From Lachnospiraceae bacterium 10-1 (GTDB lineage Bacteria; Bacillota; Clostridia; Lachnospirales; Lachnospiraceae), in the NCBI GenBank assembly GCA_000403495.2, contig KE159810.1, positions 833,272-897,271 on the forward strand: a stretch of DNA of 64,000 bases. The letters run 5' to 3'. The notes under the pieces were generated by a model that did no database searches, had not been told where the DNA came from, and saw only the letters and a program-made list of their open reading frames with translations. Position numbers and translations under genes: made by a program. Shown here in pieces: positions 40,236 through 49,919 of this stretch (positions are counted from its first letter, which is position 1; each line of letters begins with the position of its first letter).

Positions 40236-41245
40236 TCCTTTTTTCCTTTTAATAATTGCAGCATTCTATGTACTTTTCTGACAAATTTAGGCGCAGTGCC
40301 AAGAAGCAGCAGATAAGTCTTATTTTTTTTGGTCAGGTAAGGCGACCTGCGCACATCTTTCTTATGCCTCTTTAAATATTCTTTCACCTGACAATAGAAT
40401 GTATTCTTTTTGTTCATGAAAGAAATAGGAATATGAAGCATATAGTCAAGTCTCTGAAACAGCCCAAAACGCATCGCCTCCGGCAAAAGATCCGGATATT
40501 CCTTCTCCACAATTTGATAAACTCTGTCTGCATTTTTCACAATATCTGTAAATACCTGGGGAAACTCATCTTTATTTTTGGTGCGTGTATTGCTTCCATA
40601 CCGGTAAAAAACATGGTAGTCCTGCCAGGGCATCACTGCAACCGCCGGTATTTTGGGAAGCAGCCTTACAAGCAGATAAAAATCCTCATTCAACTCCCCT
40701 TCCGGAAAACGCTCTTCCTTTAATAAAGAAGCGTGAATCAGTTTTGTACAGAAAGAGCAGTCCCCCTTATGGAGCAGCAGTTCCCTCATAAAATGCTGGC
40801 AGTCCCAAAGTTCAGGCTCCCCAGGCGGCTGGCAGACATTAGGCAAAAGATTTCCTTTTTCGTCAATCTCATCCCTCGAAGTCTGCACCATAAGCAGATT
40901 TTCCTCCACCGCAACCTGCAAAAGTCTTTCATACATTTCCGGCTCTATATAATCGTCACTGTCCACAAAGCCGATAAAATCTCCTCTGGCCTTGGAAATC
41001 CCAAAATTCCGCGCAGAGGAAGAACCACCGTTTTCCTTATGAAATACCCGTATTCTCCGATCTTCTAATGCAAACTTTTCCGCCAGAGCTCCGCTGTTAT
41101 CGGTAGAACCGTCATCCACCAAAATAATTTCCAGATTCCGGTAAGTCTGCCTGCGTATGGAATCCACACACCTTTGCAGCAGATCAACCGTATTATAAAC
41201 CGGCACGATCACACTGATCCATAACGGTCTTCTTTCTTCTTCCAT
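40232..41245 (-). CDS. family 2 glycosyltransferase
   Basis: A 337-residue GT-A fold enzyme: ISVIVPVYNTVDLLQRCVDS near residue 12, EIILVDDGSTDNS near 35, and GDFIGFVDSDDYIEPEMY near 90 with the DxD. The C-terminal region is basic and helical. It sits in the exopolysaccharide operon and overlaps the next gene by 4 bases. Sugar donor and acceptor cannot be told. Confidence 0.85.
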   Translation of the reverse strand: MEEERRPLWISVIVPVYNTVDLLQRCVDSIRRQTYRNLEIILVDDGSTDNSGALAEKFALEDRRIRVFHKENGGSSSARNFGISKARGDFIGFVDSDDYIEPEMYERLLQVAVEENLLMVQTSRDEIDEKGNLLPNVCQPPGEPELWDCQHFMRELLLHKGDCSFCTKLIHASLLKEERFPEGELNEDFYLLVRLLPKIPAVAVMPWQDYHVFYRYGSNTRTKNKDEFPQVFTDIVKNADRVYQIVEKEYPDLLPEAMRFGLFQRLDYMLHIPISFMNKKNTFYCQVKEYLKRHKKDVRRSPYLTKKNKTYLLLLGTAPKFVRKVHRMLQLLKGKKE

Positions 41246-41266
41246 GACAATCCTCCGTCTGTTTTT

Positions 41267-42448
41267 CTAAAATTCTTTGCTGCTTATGATCTTGTACATC
41301 CGCCCTGGCGCTATCACCCCGGCCGGGCTTAAGGGCCCTTCCCCGGGCGGTGTAAAACTGCCTTCTTTTAGTTCTTTTATCATGCGAAGTAGTTCTTTTG
41401 CCGCATAAGGCGCATTCCACAATCGGCTGATCGTCTCATAGGCATTCTCTCCCATCCGCTCTATTTCTTTTGGGTTCTTTAACAGAAATAAAACTGCTTC
41501 CTCCATTTTCTCATAGCTTCCGCCAGAATAAATCATGCCATTTTCCCTGTGCCTGATCAAATAAGGAACTGCGCCTGCCTGCACATTAGCCACCACTGCG
41601 CATCCGCTATTCATAGCCTCATTTACCACTGCCCCCCAGCCTTCCAAATGGTTGCTGGTGAAGATATGAATCTGACATTTTTCCATAATGGAACGCACTT
41701 TCTCCGGCCTTTGGAACCCGTAAAAAGTAAGCTTGTCCTCCACATCATATTCCCAGGAAAGACGCTTTAATTCTTCCTCCATCTCTCCGCCGCCAGCCAT
41801 ATGAATGTGAAATTTTGTCATTTCTTTAAGATTTTTAGCCAGTCTGATCATATACTCCGGATGTTTTAAAGGAATGAATCTGCCTGCCCAGACAATATGA
41901 ATCTGCCCATCTGACAGTTTCATTTTTCTTAGCTGTTCCTTTTCATAATATTTAACCTCCGGAAAATACCCCCATTTAAACATTTTTTCCGGATAAGCAT
42001 GAATCAGATGAAAATCAGAAGCCACATATGCCCCTGCACATAATAGATAGGCAGGTTTTTTCCTATACCTGGTATGTTCTTTATACTTGTGAAAAAGCCC
42101 CCTTGGGGAAATGGCCTTCCACTGGCCTTCCCTGTAAAGGCGTTCGCTGATGCGTATCGTCAATTTTCCCGCATTTAAACGTTCCTCTACTAAATCCTCG
42201 CGCCCGCTCCAGCCTGCAAGCAATACATCACTTTCCATAATCATTTTTCTGCAGGCCGCCTCATTTTCATAAAGGAAAGAAACATAGGGCAGTTCTTCTC
42301 CTTCTGTGCTCCATCCCATAGAAAGCCGCTCCTGCTCCATAGGCTGCGTCTGAATAAAGTGGTATTCCTTCCCTAAAAGCTCATAGCAGGCATTTGAAAA
42401 AGGAATCTGATGATGATTAATATAATTTGATATAAAGGTAACTGTCAT
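41267..42448 (-). CDS. family 4 glycosyltransferase
   Basis: A 393-residue GT-B protein. The C-terminal half shows the GT4 donor site (VWAGRFIPLKHPEYMIRLAK, IFTSNHLEGWGAVVNEAMNS). The N-terminus begins MTVTFISNYINHHQIPFSNA. It transfers a nucleotide-sugar residue in polysaccharide repeat assembly. It overlaps the upstream GT4 by 4 bases. There are four to five bases of tail past the last domain. Confidence 0.85.
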   Translation of the reverse strand: MTVTFISNYINHHQIPFSNACYELLGKEYHFIQTQPMEQERLSMGWSTEGEELPYVSFLYENEAACRKMIMESDVLLAGWSGREDLVEERLNAGKLTIRISERLYREGQWKAISPRGLFHKYKEHTRYRKKPAYLLCAGAYVASDFHLIHAYPEKMFKWGYFPEVKYYEKEQLRKMKLSDGQIHIVWAGRFIPLKHPEYMIRLAKNLKEMTKFHIHMAGGGEMEEELKRLSWEYDVEDKLTFYGFQRPEKVRSIMEKCQIHIFTSNHLEGWGAVVNEAMNSGCAVVANVQAGAVPYLIRHRENGMIYSGGSYEKMEEAVLFLLKNPKEIERMGENAYETISRLWNAPYAAKELLRMIKELKEGSFTPPGEGPLSPAGVIAPGRMYKIISSKEF

Positions 42449-43728
42449 TCCCTTTCCCCTATCATTTTATAGATCTCTAATAGTCTTAAATAATTTGCTT
42501 CTCCGTCATGGGTAATGTGGGCTCTTTCCGCCGCTTTCATGGAGATTCTCTCTGCAAGGCAGCGTCCGTTTTCATCTTTCCTTCTGTCCCACAAGGCTTC
42601 TATTTTTTCTGCCATTGCAGCCACATCTCCTGTGGGGAACAAAAGACCATTTTTTCCGTCCTCAATCAAATCCGGTATCCCTCCTGCATTTGAGGCTGCT
42701 GCCGGCACCCCCAAAAGCTGTGCCTCCCCCACCGTGTTAGGGGAATTTTCCAATACGGAAGCGCACACAAACACGCTGGATTTTAAAAACTGCTGTTTCA
42801 TCTCTTCCGCATTTAGCTTTCCGGCAAGAATCACCTTGTTCTCCAGCTTATATTTTTTAATCAGGGAAAGCAGATATTTTCCATAAGCGGGAAGTTTTAT
42901 TTTTTCTTTTACCGTACGATGTTCTATCACACTGTTTCCTGCCACCGTAAGGATTGCATCGGGATATTTTTGACTTAGTACTGCCAATGCCTCAAGCACA
43001 AAATGCATTCCCTTTAAGGGATAATCTCCCTGTCCTAAAAAAATACTGTGTTCCCGGCACTTAGCCAGCTGCCACTGCCCTGTGTAGAATTCCTTCCGCA
43101 TGGTTTCATTCATGGGGAAATACAGTGCATGGGGATTGATCTTTGCGGTGCCTTCCCTGTCAAACCGGGTTCTTCCGGTAATATTTCCGCATCCGGCTAT
43201 GGCTTTTTGCTCATGTATCCCCCGTTTCTTAAACTTCTCCTGTTGCTGCCGTATAGAATCCTTTTTCATAAAGTCCCGAAAAGTCACTTGGTTTTGCACC
43301 TTTTCAGGAATACCTGCCATATAAACCTTTGCAATCTCCCCGCATAATCCCTGTATGCCGATCAGCGTTTTATGAGGATTATGAAAGGCTTTTACCGCAG
43401 CCAGGGTATGGGGAAATTCTGTCCCAAAAACATGAATAATATCTGGTTTAAAATCCTCAAATATTTTTTCAAATGTGGTTTCCAGTTCCGGTACATATTT
43501 CTCCGGCGTATTTAAGTCTTCTACAAAAGAATAACATTCCACTCCCTGTATGGTTAGCTTTAACTGCCTGTCAAGAGGAAAGCAGACACCTAAAACAAAA
43601 GGAACCTCTTTTCCACATACCTTTTCAAAAATACCGGAAAGCCATCCTTCCCGGTTGCTATATGGTAAATGAAGTTCCTGCCCTATAGCCGGCAGCATAA
43701 TATTGCATATCCACAAAACTCTGTTCAT
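42445..43728 (-). CDS. family 4 glycosyltransferase
   Basis: A 427-residue GT-B enzyme with an N-terminal acceptor domain (ILWICNIMLPAIGQELHLPY-like start) and a donor domain including ILAGKLNAEEMKQQFLKSSV, FVCASVLENSPNTVGEAQLL and GVPAAASNAGGIPDLIEDGK. The ENSPNTVGEA form of the ExxE region is typical of capsule/EPS GT4 enzymes. It is translationally coupled to the next GT4. Confidence 0.88.
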   Translation of the reverse strand: MNRVLWICNIMLPAIGQELHLPYSNREGWLSGIFEKVCGKEVPFVLGVCFPLDRQLKLTIQGVECYSFVEDLNTPEKYVPELETTFEKIFEDFKPDIIHVFGTEFPHTLAAVKAFHNPHKTLIGIQGLCGEIAKVYMAGIPEKVQNQVTFRDFMKKDSIRQQQEKFKKRGIHEQKAIAGCGNITGRTRFDREGTAKINPHALYFPMNETMRKEFYTGQWQLAKCREHSIFLGQGDYPLKGMHFVLEALAVLSQKYPDAILTVAGNSVIEHRTVKEKIKLPAYGKYLLSLIKKYKLENKVILAGKLNAEEMKQQFLKSSVFVCASVLENSPNTVGEAQLLGVPAAASNAGGIPDLIEDGKNGLLFPTGDVAAMAEKIEALWDRRKDENGRCLAERISMKAAERAHITHDGEANYLRLLEIYKMIGERE

Positions 43729-43745
43729 AATTAACCCATGTCTTT

Positions 43746-44594
43746 CTATCTGTGAAGATACAGCATCTTTTTCAAACGATTATAAATTCCTGCTGTCTTT
43801 TCATTTTCAGCAATCATTGTGCGCAGCGGAGCAAGGGTAAGACACATAATCAGCTTAAATTTGAAAAGCTGCCCTGCCGGAATATATTTCCGGGTAATTT
43901 CTTTATGTTCTTTTTGAGATCTCTTTTTGTTTTCCTTTGTTTCCGAAAAGCCTCCGCCCTCATAATCCACGATCATAAGCTCCGTATAGTGAAAAGCAGG
44001 CCTGTCTCCACCTTCCCCACATCCATCTCCGCTTCGAAAAAAACACCACAAAAATTGCTCATAGTCTGCCCTTACCAGATATTTTGTCTCAAAGGGGTGT
44101 CCCTTAACCAGCCTTATGTCATAAAAACAGGCCTGATGGCAGGGCACGTTCCGGTAACATCCAAAAGCGTCTATATGAGGATTGGAAATCACCTGCTGTC
44201 CGGTAAGGCGTTCAAAAATGTTTCCATAGAAAATTCCCAGCGTACCTGGATTTTCCTTCTGTTTTATAAACTCCGCCATTTTTTCAAGCACATCTTCCGA
44301 ATAAAAAATATCCCCGCAGTTTAAAAAATAAAGATACTTTCCGGCTGCTTCCTCCACCGCCTGATTCATGGCATCATAAATTCCGGTGTCCTTTTTTTCC
44401 AGAATTCTGATCGTAAGTCCCTTTTTTCCCGCAAGCTTCTTTACATACTCAAGGGAACCATCCTTAGACATCCCATCCTTGATGATTACTTCGCAGTCCC
44501 TAAAACTCTGCTTATCTATACTATCCAGAGTCTTTTTCAACTTGTCCCCCGGATTTAAACACACCACAATGATTGAAAAAAACATCTGCTTCAT
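43746..44594 (-). CDS. family 2 glycosyltransferase
   Basis: A 282-residue GT2 protein: FFSIIVVCLNPGDKLKKTLD at the start, VIIKDGMSKDGSLEYVKKLA and KYLYFLNCGDIFYSEDVLEK, where NCGD replaces the usual DxD, and NVPCHQACFYD. These WcaA-like enzymes are common in EPS operons. Its first residues fit closely to the polymerase stop upstream (6-base gap). Confidence 0.83.
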   Translation of the reverse strand: MKQMFFSIIVVCLNPGDKLKKTLDSIDKQSFRDCEVIIKDGMSKDGSLEYVKKLAGKKGLTIRILEKKDTGIYDAMNQAVEEAAGKYLYFLNCGDIFYSEDVLEKMAEFIKQKENPGTLGIFYGNIFERLTGQQVISNPHIDAFGCYRNVPCHQACFYDIRLVKGHPFETKYLVRADYEQFLWCFFRSGDGCGEGGDRPAFHYTELMIVDYEGGGFSETKENKKRSQKEHKEITRKYIPAGQLFKFKLIMCLTLAPLRTMIAENEKTAGIYNRLKKMLYLHR

Positions 44595-44600
44595 TCCTCC

Positions 44601-45710
44601 TTAATTCACATCCGAAAGAATCGGCACCATATCATGAAACATAAAAGTTTCATAGGGCAGAATCCGGAGCCCGTCATTTCCGGCTTTCATCAAAATAAAT
44701 ACTGCAAAATACAAAACCGCCGCACCAATTACTCCCACAGTAAACAGCTTCTTCAGGTTTTTATTTTCCACTCCTTTCATTAATGCCGGAAGGAAAAAAA
44801 TATGGGTGAATGTGAGATAATATCCAATTCTTGAAATAATGGGAAGAAAAGAGCAGCATACATACATTACCAGCGCCCCAAGATTACAGTAAAAATAAAA
44901 CCGGTTTCTCCTTTTGTCCTTTACAGTGTTTTTATAATATATCAAAGAAAAGATCAAAACAGCCAGACATCTTGCAATATTGACAATGCTGGTTCCCCCT
45001 TCTAAATATTCTGTGTCCTCATAGGTAGGATAGAGAAATACCACTACCTTTAAATAAAAGTCCTGCATAAAAAAGAAGGTGGAACAAAATACTGCCGCCA
45101 ATCCTAACTGCCATTTTTTCCAGGTTAGAGATGCAAGAAAATATAACGGAATCACCACAAGAATGGATTTGTGCAGCGTGGCGCCTAAAAGCACCAGCAA
45201 AATGAATTTAAACCACTGCCTTCCAAGCACATAGGGAATGACTGCCACTGCAATTGCCAGTGCCAGATAATATCTTACCGTATTAAAGGACTGAAAATAA
45301 TACCCAAATGCCATAAATAAAAAGAAGGAAAAACCAAAGGAGTCTGCCTGTCTATAGATGGCAGCCATAAATATTAACACGGTAAAAAACGCAAAAAATG
45401 CGAATACCAGCAGATAGTTTTCAAAACCGGAAAGATTATATATTATCCTTACAATCCAATTAAAACCCGCCTCTGTAGGCACAAAAGCATCACAGTTTAT
45501 CAAATGCATAAACTCCACATATTTTGCATAATCATTTCCCACATTCAGCCTGCATGCAGCAAGTCCAAACAAAAGCAGAAAAACAGATACCAGACAAAGT
45601 CTGTTTAGTATCTGCTGTCTGCTGACTATATTTTGTTGTATCTTACAGTGGTTGTTTACCATAAGCCCAAGAAAAACTGTAAGCACCGCCACAAAAATAT
45701 ATAAAATCAT
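44601..45710 (-). CDS. EpsG-family polysaccharide polymerase (Wzy-like)
   Basis: A 369-residue polytopic membrane protein with about 10-11 hydrophobic segments. The motif LAACRLNVGNDYAKYVEFMH near residue 55, with RxxxGxDY, is the signature of the EpsG/Wzy-like family, and SFNTVRYYLALAIAVAVIPY follows. It would join repeat units on the outside. It lies at the centre of the cluster, between two GT2 genes. Confidence 0.8.
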   Translation of the reverse strand: MILYIFVAVLTVFLGLMVNNHCKIQQNIVSRQQILNRLCLVSVFLLLFGLAACRLNVGNDYAKYVEFMHLINCDAFVPTEAGFNWIVRIIYNLSGFENYLLVFAFFAFFTVLIFMAAIYRQADSFGFSFFLFMAFGYYFQSFNTVRYYLALAIAVAVIPYVLGRQWFKFILLVLLGATLHKSILVVIPLYFLASLTWKKWQLGLAAVFCSTFFFMQDFYLKVVVFLYPTYEDTEYLEGGTSIVNIARCLAVLIFSLIYYKNTVKDKRRNRFYFYCNLGALVMYVCCSFLPIISRIGYYLTFTHIFFLPALMKGVENKNLKKLFTVGVIGAAVLYFAVFILMKAGNDGLRILPYETFMFHDMVPILSDVN

Positions 45711-45715
45711 AGTCC

Positions 45716-46507
45716 TTAATACCGCTTCTTTCCTTCCCTGATCCCCTGCTTCATCAATTTGTACGCCTTGTTCACAGATATTTCCTTTAACATTTCCTTT
45801 TTATGTGCATAAAGAAAACGCAATGAAAAAATCTCCGCCATCCCTCCATATAGATAATGATACAATACGCCTCTGTCTATAAAAAACTTATCCGTATAGC
45901 CCTTAAACCAGGTAGATTCCCGATAAGTTTCCTGTCCCAGCTCTCCGGTGTCTGCATAAAGGTGAAGTCCCTTTTTCAGGCAGTCATGTAAAAATAAGCT
46001 GTCTTCTCCATTACTATATCTGGCTCCACCGCCAAACAAAAGAGAAAAGCTCACATTTGCCCGGCGTAAGGATTCCGTTCTTGCTGCCACTGCAAAAGTA
46101 GGATATCTTCCATAATTATACCAGCGGATTCTTTTTTTCTCCTGATTATAATAGGTTTTCCTTTCCGGATGAACCTTAAAGTTAAAGGTAATCAGATCTG
46201 CGTCCGGATTCTTTTGGAATGCATTGCACACGATCCGCTCATAACCTGGATCAAAAACAATATCCTCATCCGAAAACAAACAATATTCATGGTCAGAATG
46301 CAGCAGTGCGGTATTCCTGCTAAGTCCCACTCCCCGCTCCGCCATAAAATAACATTTAATTAATTTATCATTATAAGAATACTCCATATAAGCATTCCTG
46401 TCACATTGATTCACAATAATGGCATCCGTTTCCAGATTCATCCTGGAAGCTGTTTTTTCCACCTGGGCATTTACCGTTGAAACTAATACCTGCAATTTTG
46501 ATTTCAT
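45716..46507 (-). CDS. family 2-like glycosyltransferase
   Basis: A 263-residue protein with a GT-A type start (MKSKLQVLVSTVNAQVEKTA), GLSRNTALLHSDHEYCLFSD then EDIVFDPGYE as DxD-type site, and LLFGGGARYSNGEDSLFLHD near residue 160. The pattern is that of small EPS glycosyltransferases. It is immediately downstream of the chain-length regulator gene and 5 bases from the polymerase gene. Confidence 0.8.
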   Translation of the reverse strand: MKSKLQVLVSTVNAQVEKTASRMNLETDAIIVNQCDRNAYMEYSYNDKLIKCYFMAERGVGLSRNTALLHSDHEYCLFSDEDIVFDPGYERIVCNAFQKNPDADLITFNFKVHPERKTYYNQEKKRIRWYNYGRYPTFAVAARTESLRRANVSFSLLFGGGARYSNGEDSLFLHDCLKKGLHLYADTGELGQETYRESTWFKGYTDKFFIDRGVLYHYLYGGMAEIFSLRFLYAHKKEMLKEISVNKAYKLMKQGIREGKKRY

Positions 46508-46559
46508 TCACATCTTTTCCGCATGCCAACGATCCCGCCGCAGTGCGCCTTTCTGTCTG

Positions 46560-47699
46560 TTACGCAAAATATCTGTTTAAAAATTCTTCATCAGCCTGGG
46601 CAATTATCATTCCAAGCACCTGGCAATCCTGATTTTTCAAAAATGTTAAAATCCGGGAAGTTTTACGACCTGTATCTTTTCCAAAAGGAAGCAGCAGAAT
46701 CACGCCTCCTGCCTCTCTGATTTTTTTACACCCTTCCTCAGATAACACATTTTCATTAAAAGAAAGAATTTCCCACTCCCCCTTTACTTCCGAGGCACTT
46801 TCTTCTCCCTGTATATTCCAGCTAAAATCCCCTTCACTATCCGGCGTGTTATTTCCAATCAGTCCGTCCGGATCCTCTCTGTTCAAAAGCCTTTCAATTT
46901 CAAGCTTTCGGGTATCTGCATGATTATCCATATCCAAAACTGCAAAGCTTCTCTTATCTGCCATAAGATAACGAAGACTGGCTTTTAATTCCCTTGCATA
47001 AGGCTGAAGCCCTTTTTGATTTCGGGTAAGAATTCCAAGGGCCCTGCAGGCATATTTCTTTTCCAGATCCTCCTGAACATACACAGATTCATCCAGTACA
47101 TAGCTAAATCCAATAATCAGCATTGCCAAAATTCCAAGAATCACTGCCCCCGTCACACAAGCTTCGGTAGTTCTTTCATCCCAGTATACCCGCTCCGGCG
47201 CTCCGGAACGGATCACGGCAATCTGATTCAGTTCTTCGGCATCCCTTGCATATTCCCGAAGCCCGCTTTCCATTGCATTACGAATTTCACGTACAAACTT
47301 TTCATTATCTCCCCTTACCGTTATGGTAAGAAGTCTGATATCTGATAAGATTTCCGCAGTAGTTGCCTCCCGTACCTGATCCCTGTCATATCCCGGAAGG
47401 CTGCTCATTACTATGTCTAAAATCGGATCCGTATCAATCAGATCATTCCAGGTATACCCATTATAATACTGATACACATTGCCATTTTCATCATTGCCAA
47501 AGCTGATATACAGCTTAGAAACGGAAGCATATTCTACAGGCATCTTCATTGAACGCACCACCTGGTAAATAATACCGCCGCAGGTGGCGCCTAAAATGGC
47601 AAGCATTACCACAAGCCATATCTTTTTTTGAAGGTACAGCGCCAGTCTTTTTAAGTCCATTCCCCTATTTAAATATTCTTCATTCATTTCCATTTTCAT
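46560..47699 (-). CDS. Wzz/YveK-type polysaccharide co-polymerase with vestigial kinase-like tail
   Basis: A 379-residue protein: membrane segment near residue 30 (KIWLVVMLAILGATCGGIIY), an extracellular Wzz region with SVSKLYISFGNDENGNVYQY, and a second membrane segment near 180-200. The tail (about 225-379) resembles a MinD/BY-kinase fold but has no Walker A loop (AGGVILLLPFGKDTGRKTSR, then LGMIIAQADEEF). It controls chain length with the polymerase. GGAGG lies upstream of the start, which overlaps the sugar transferase. Confidence 0.8.
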   Translation of the reverse strand: MKMEMNEEYLNRGMDLKRLALYLQKKIWLVVMLAILGATCGGIIYQVVRSMKMPVEYASVSKLYISFGNDENGNVYQYYNGYTWNDLIDTDPILDIVMSSLPGYDRDQVREATTAEILSDIRLLTITVRGDNEKFVREIRNAMESGLREYARDAEELNQIAVIRSGAPERVYWDERTTEACVTGAVILGILAMLIIGFSYVLDESVYVQEDLEKKYACRALGILTRNQKGLQPYARELKASLRYLMADKRSFAVLDMDNHADTRKLEIERLLNREDPDGLIGNNTPDSEGDFSWNIQGEESASEVKGEWEILSFNENVLSEEGCKKIREAGGVILLLPFGKDTGRKTSRILTFLKNQDCQVLGMIIAQADEEFLNRYFA

Positions 47700-49098
47700 T
47701 TTTTAAAGTTTCCTCCGCTTTCAAGGACCTCATTGCTGTTACCTGTGTGCTGTCCACTCCCTCTGTGCTCTCCGGCCTGATCAATATTTTTAATGTCAAA
47801 AGCATCAGTTTTAAATCCAGCCAAACGGAATAATTTTCAATATAAAACAAATCCAGCTTTAACTTATCATAAGGCGTAGTGTTATATTTCCCATAAACCT
47901 GCGCATAGCCTGCCAAACCTGCTTTTACCTTCATTCGAAACACAAACTCGGGCATATCTTCCACATACTGCCTGATAATTTCCGGTCTCTCCGGTCTTGG
48001 ACCTATAAAAGACATATCTCCTGCCAGAATATTAAATAGCTGGGGCAGCTCGTCAATCCGCACCGCGCGTATAAACTTTCCTATGGGTGTGATTCTGTTG
48101 TCATTTTTGGCCGCCAGCCTTGCCACTCCATCCTTTTCCGCATCTACACGCATACTCCTGAATTTCATGATCTTAAATTCCCGGCCGCCCTTCGTGCACC
48201 GCACCTGTTTATAAAGTACCGGTCCATTGTCATAACATTTAACTAATATCGCCGTGATCAGCATAAAAGGTGATGTTATTACCAAAAGAATCACCGCACA
48301 GACAAGGTCAATCATACGCTTGATCGCTCTTTGCTCGATCTTAAGAGCATATTCCCTTGTCAGGAGTATTGGCGTATCAAACAAATGAAGCTGATCTGAA
48401 CCTTTAATCAATACATCTGGAATTTTAGGCATCATATAGACTCTGATAAACCTGCTGTAACAGTACTTTAAAAGACGGTTGCGCGTCTGTGTGGGAATAT
48501 CCCACAGCACTACAGCTCCATAGCCCTTTTCCACCTCTTCCTCCAGCCTTGCAATCCCTTCTTTTACATCAATACACTTTACAATCTTATATTTATCCCT
48601 GCGGGATGCAAACTTGTTTAAAATATCATCAATGTTACGCTCTCCATGTATCAGCAGCATTTCCCTTGGCGGAAACACCTTGCGGTAAACGGTGTTGCAC
48701 AACGCTGTCCATAAGCCTGAAAATAAAACCTGCACAAGCGTCGCCTCTATCAGGCAATCCGGCAAAACCAAATTGTTATTCATAAGAGAAATCTGTCCGT
48801 AAGTGATAATATTTACAAACAAAAGAGAAAACATCTGTGATAAAAATACATCTATTGTTTTTAAATATCCTATTTTTAATCCGCCATAGGTATTTGCAAA
48901 GAAAAACAGTAAAATAAAATATATGGCAATAATCAGCAGATGACCGTAACGGTAAAATTTTAATCCTCTGTTAAAGTCATTTACAATAGGATAATAATAA
49001 TTAATCCAGATATATGCATAAATAATCGTCTGTATGAAAAGCCCCATCAGGCTGAGTCCCAGTACGATCACTCTTTTTATTGTTTCCAAACGTCTCAC
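47680..49098 (-). CDS. polyprenyl-phosphate sugar-1-phosphate transferase (initiating EPS transferase)
   Basis: A protein of about 472 residues. Four to five N-terminal membrane segments (about 5-110), a linker domain (residues 130-240), and a C-terminal bacterial sugar transferase domain with GPVLYKQVRCTKGGREFKIM, KFRSMRVDAE and then DELPQLFNILAGDMSFIGPR. It loads the first sugar phosphate onto undecaprenyl phosphate. A GTG at 49098 with GGAGG is preferred to an ATG at 49140 with no ribosome binding site. Confidence 0.88.
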   Translation of the reverse strand: MRRLETIKRVIVLGLSLMGLFIQTIIYAYIWINYYYPIVNDFNRGLKFYRYGHLLIIAIYFILLFFFANTYGGLKIGYLKTIDVFLSQMFSLLFVNIITYGQISLMNNNLVLPDCLIEATLVQVLFSGLWTALCNTVYRKVFPPREMLLIHGERNIDDILNKFASRRDKYKIVKCIDVKEGIARLEEEVEKGYGAVVLWDIPTQTRNRLLKYCYSRFIRVYMMPKIPDVLIKGSDQLHLFDTPILLTREYALKIEQRAIKRMIDLVCAVILLVITSPFMLITAILVKCYDNGPVLYKQVRCTKGGREFKIMKFRSMRVDAEKDGVARLAAKNDNRITPIGKFIRAVRIDELPQLFNILAGDMSFIGPRPERPEIIRQYVEDMPEFVFRMKVKAGLAGYAQVYGKYNTTPYDKLKLDLFYIENYSVWLDLKLMLLTLKILIRPESTEGVDSTQVTAMRSLKAEETLKNENGNE

Positions 49099-49151
49099 TT
49101 TAACCTCCACATATACCGCAGCTTTTCTGCGATATTGCATTAATCATGCTT

Positions 49152-49919
49152 TCAGAGCCTTCGCAGCGTAGCCCGAACTGCCCAGAAAAACAAATTATAA
49201 CAACTGTACGGCAAAGAAAGTTTTTCTTCTCTTCTGTACAAATTCCATATTCTTCTAACAGCCTCCAGTTTATTGGAGGATAAGGAGGATGCAGGCCTTC
49301 TGTAGACTGCCAGCACCTGGTCAAACCCATATGCGGTAATGCCGGATTTTAATATCTTCCACCAGGTGGCAGTATCCTCGCTTTTCACCATAGGCATTTT
49401 AATCAAATCCCTGCCTATTTTTTGGCTGTCAAAGAGAACTGTTGTCGTAAAAATCACCGTTCTGGACAAGGCTTTCCTGTAAGTAAGTTCTTCCGGCACA
49501 TGCACAATCTTCCCAGTGCCCCGGGCATTTTCATCACCAAATTCATAAGAGGTGAATACAAATGCCGCCTGCTTTTTTTTCATAAATGCAAGTTCCTTTT
49601 CCAGCTTGTCCGGCATCCACAAATCATCTGCATCAAGAAAAGCAATGTATCTTCCTTTTGCAGCATCTATTCCTCTATTTCTGGCGGCTGCCGCACCTTC
49701 ATTTGTCTTTTTTTCAATCAGACGGATTCTTTCATCATTAACAGAAGCCAGATAATTTTTGACCACTGATAAAGTATCATCCTTTGAATGGTCGTCTACC
49801 AGAATTAATTCCCAGCAAATATAAGTCTGGGCACGTACTGAATTTATTGTTTCTTCTATATAAATACCGGCATTATACACCGGCACAATGATGCTGACAA
49901 GTTCCTCCGGGTTATTCAT
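49152..49919 (-). CDS. family 2 glycosyltransferase
   Basis: A 255-residue GT2 enzyme: VSIIVPVYNAGIYIEETINS, WELILVDDHSKDDTLSVVKN and GAAAARNRGIDAAKGRYIAF, then LDADDLWMPDKLEKE. It lies between the DPM1-type transferase and the initiating sugar transferase, abutting the former with no gap. It should add a sugar to the growing lipid-linked repeat unit. Confidence 0.86.
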   Translation of the reverse strand: MNNPEELVSIIVPVYNAGIYIEETINSVRAQTYICWELILVDDHSKDDTLSVVKNYLASVNDERIRLIEKKTNEGAAAARNRGIDAAKGRYIAFLDADDLWMPDKLEKELAFMKKKQAAFVFTSYEFGDENARGTGKIVHVPEELTYRKALSRTVIFTTTVLFDSQKIGRDLIKMPMVKSEDTATWWKILKSGITAYGFDQVLAVYRRPASSLSSNKLEAVRRIWNLYRREEKLSLPYSCYNLFFWAVRATLRRL

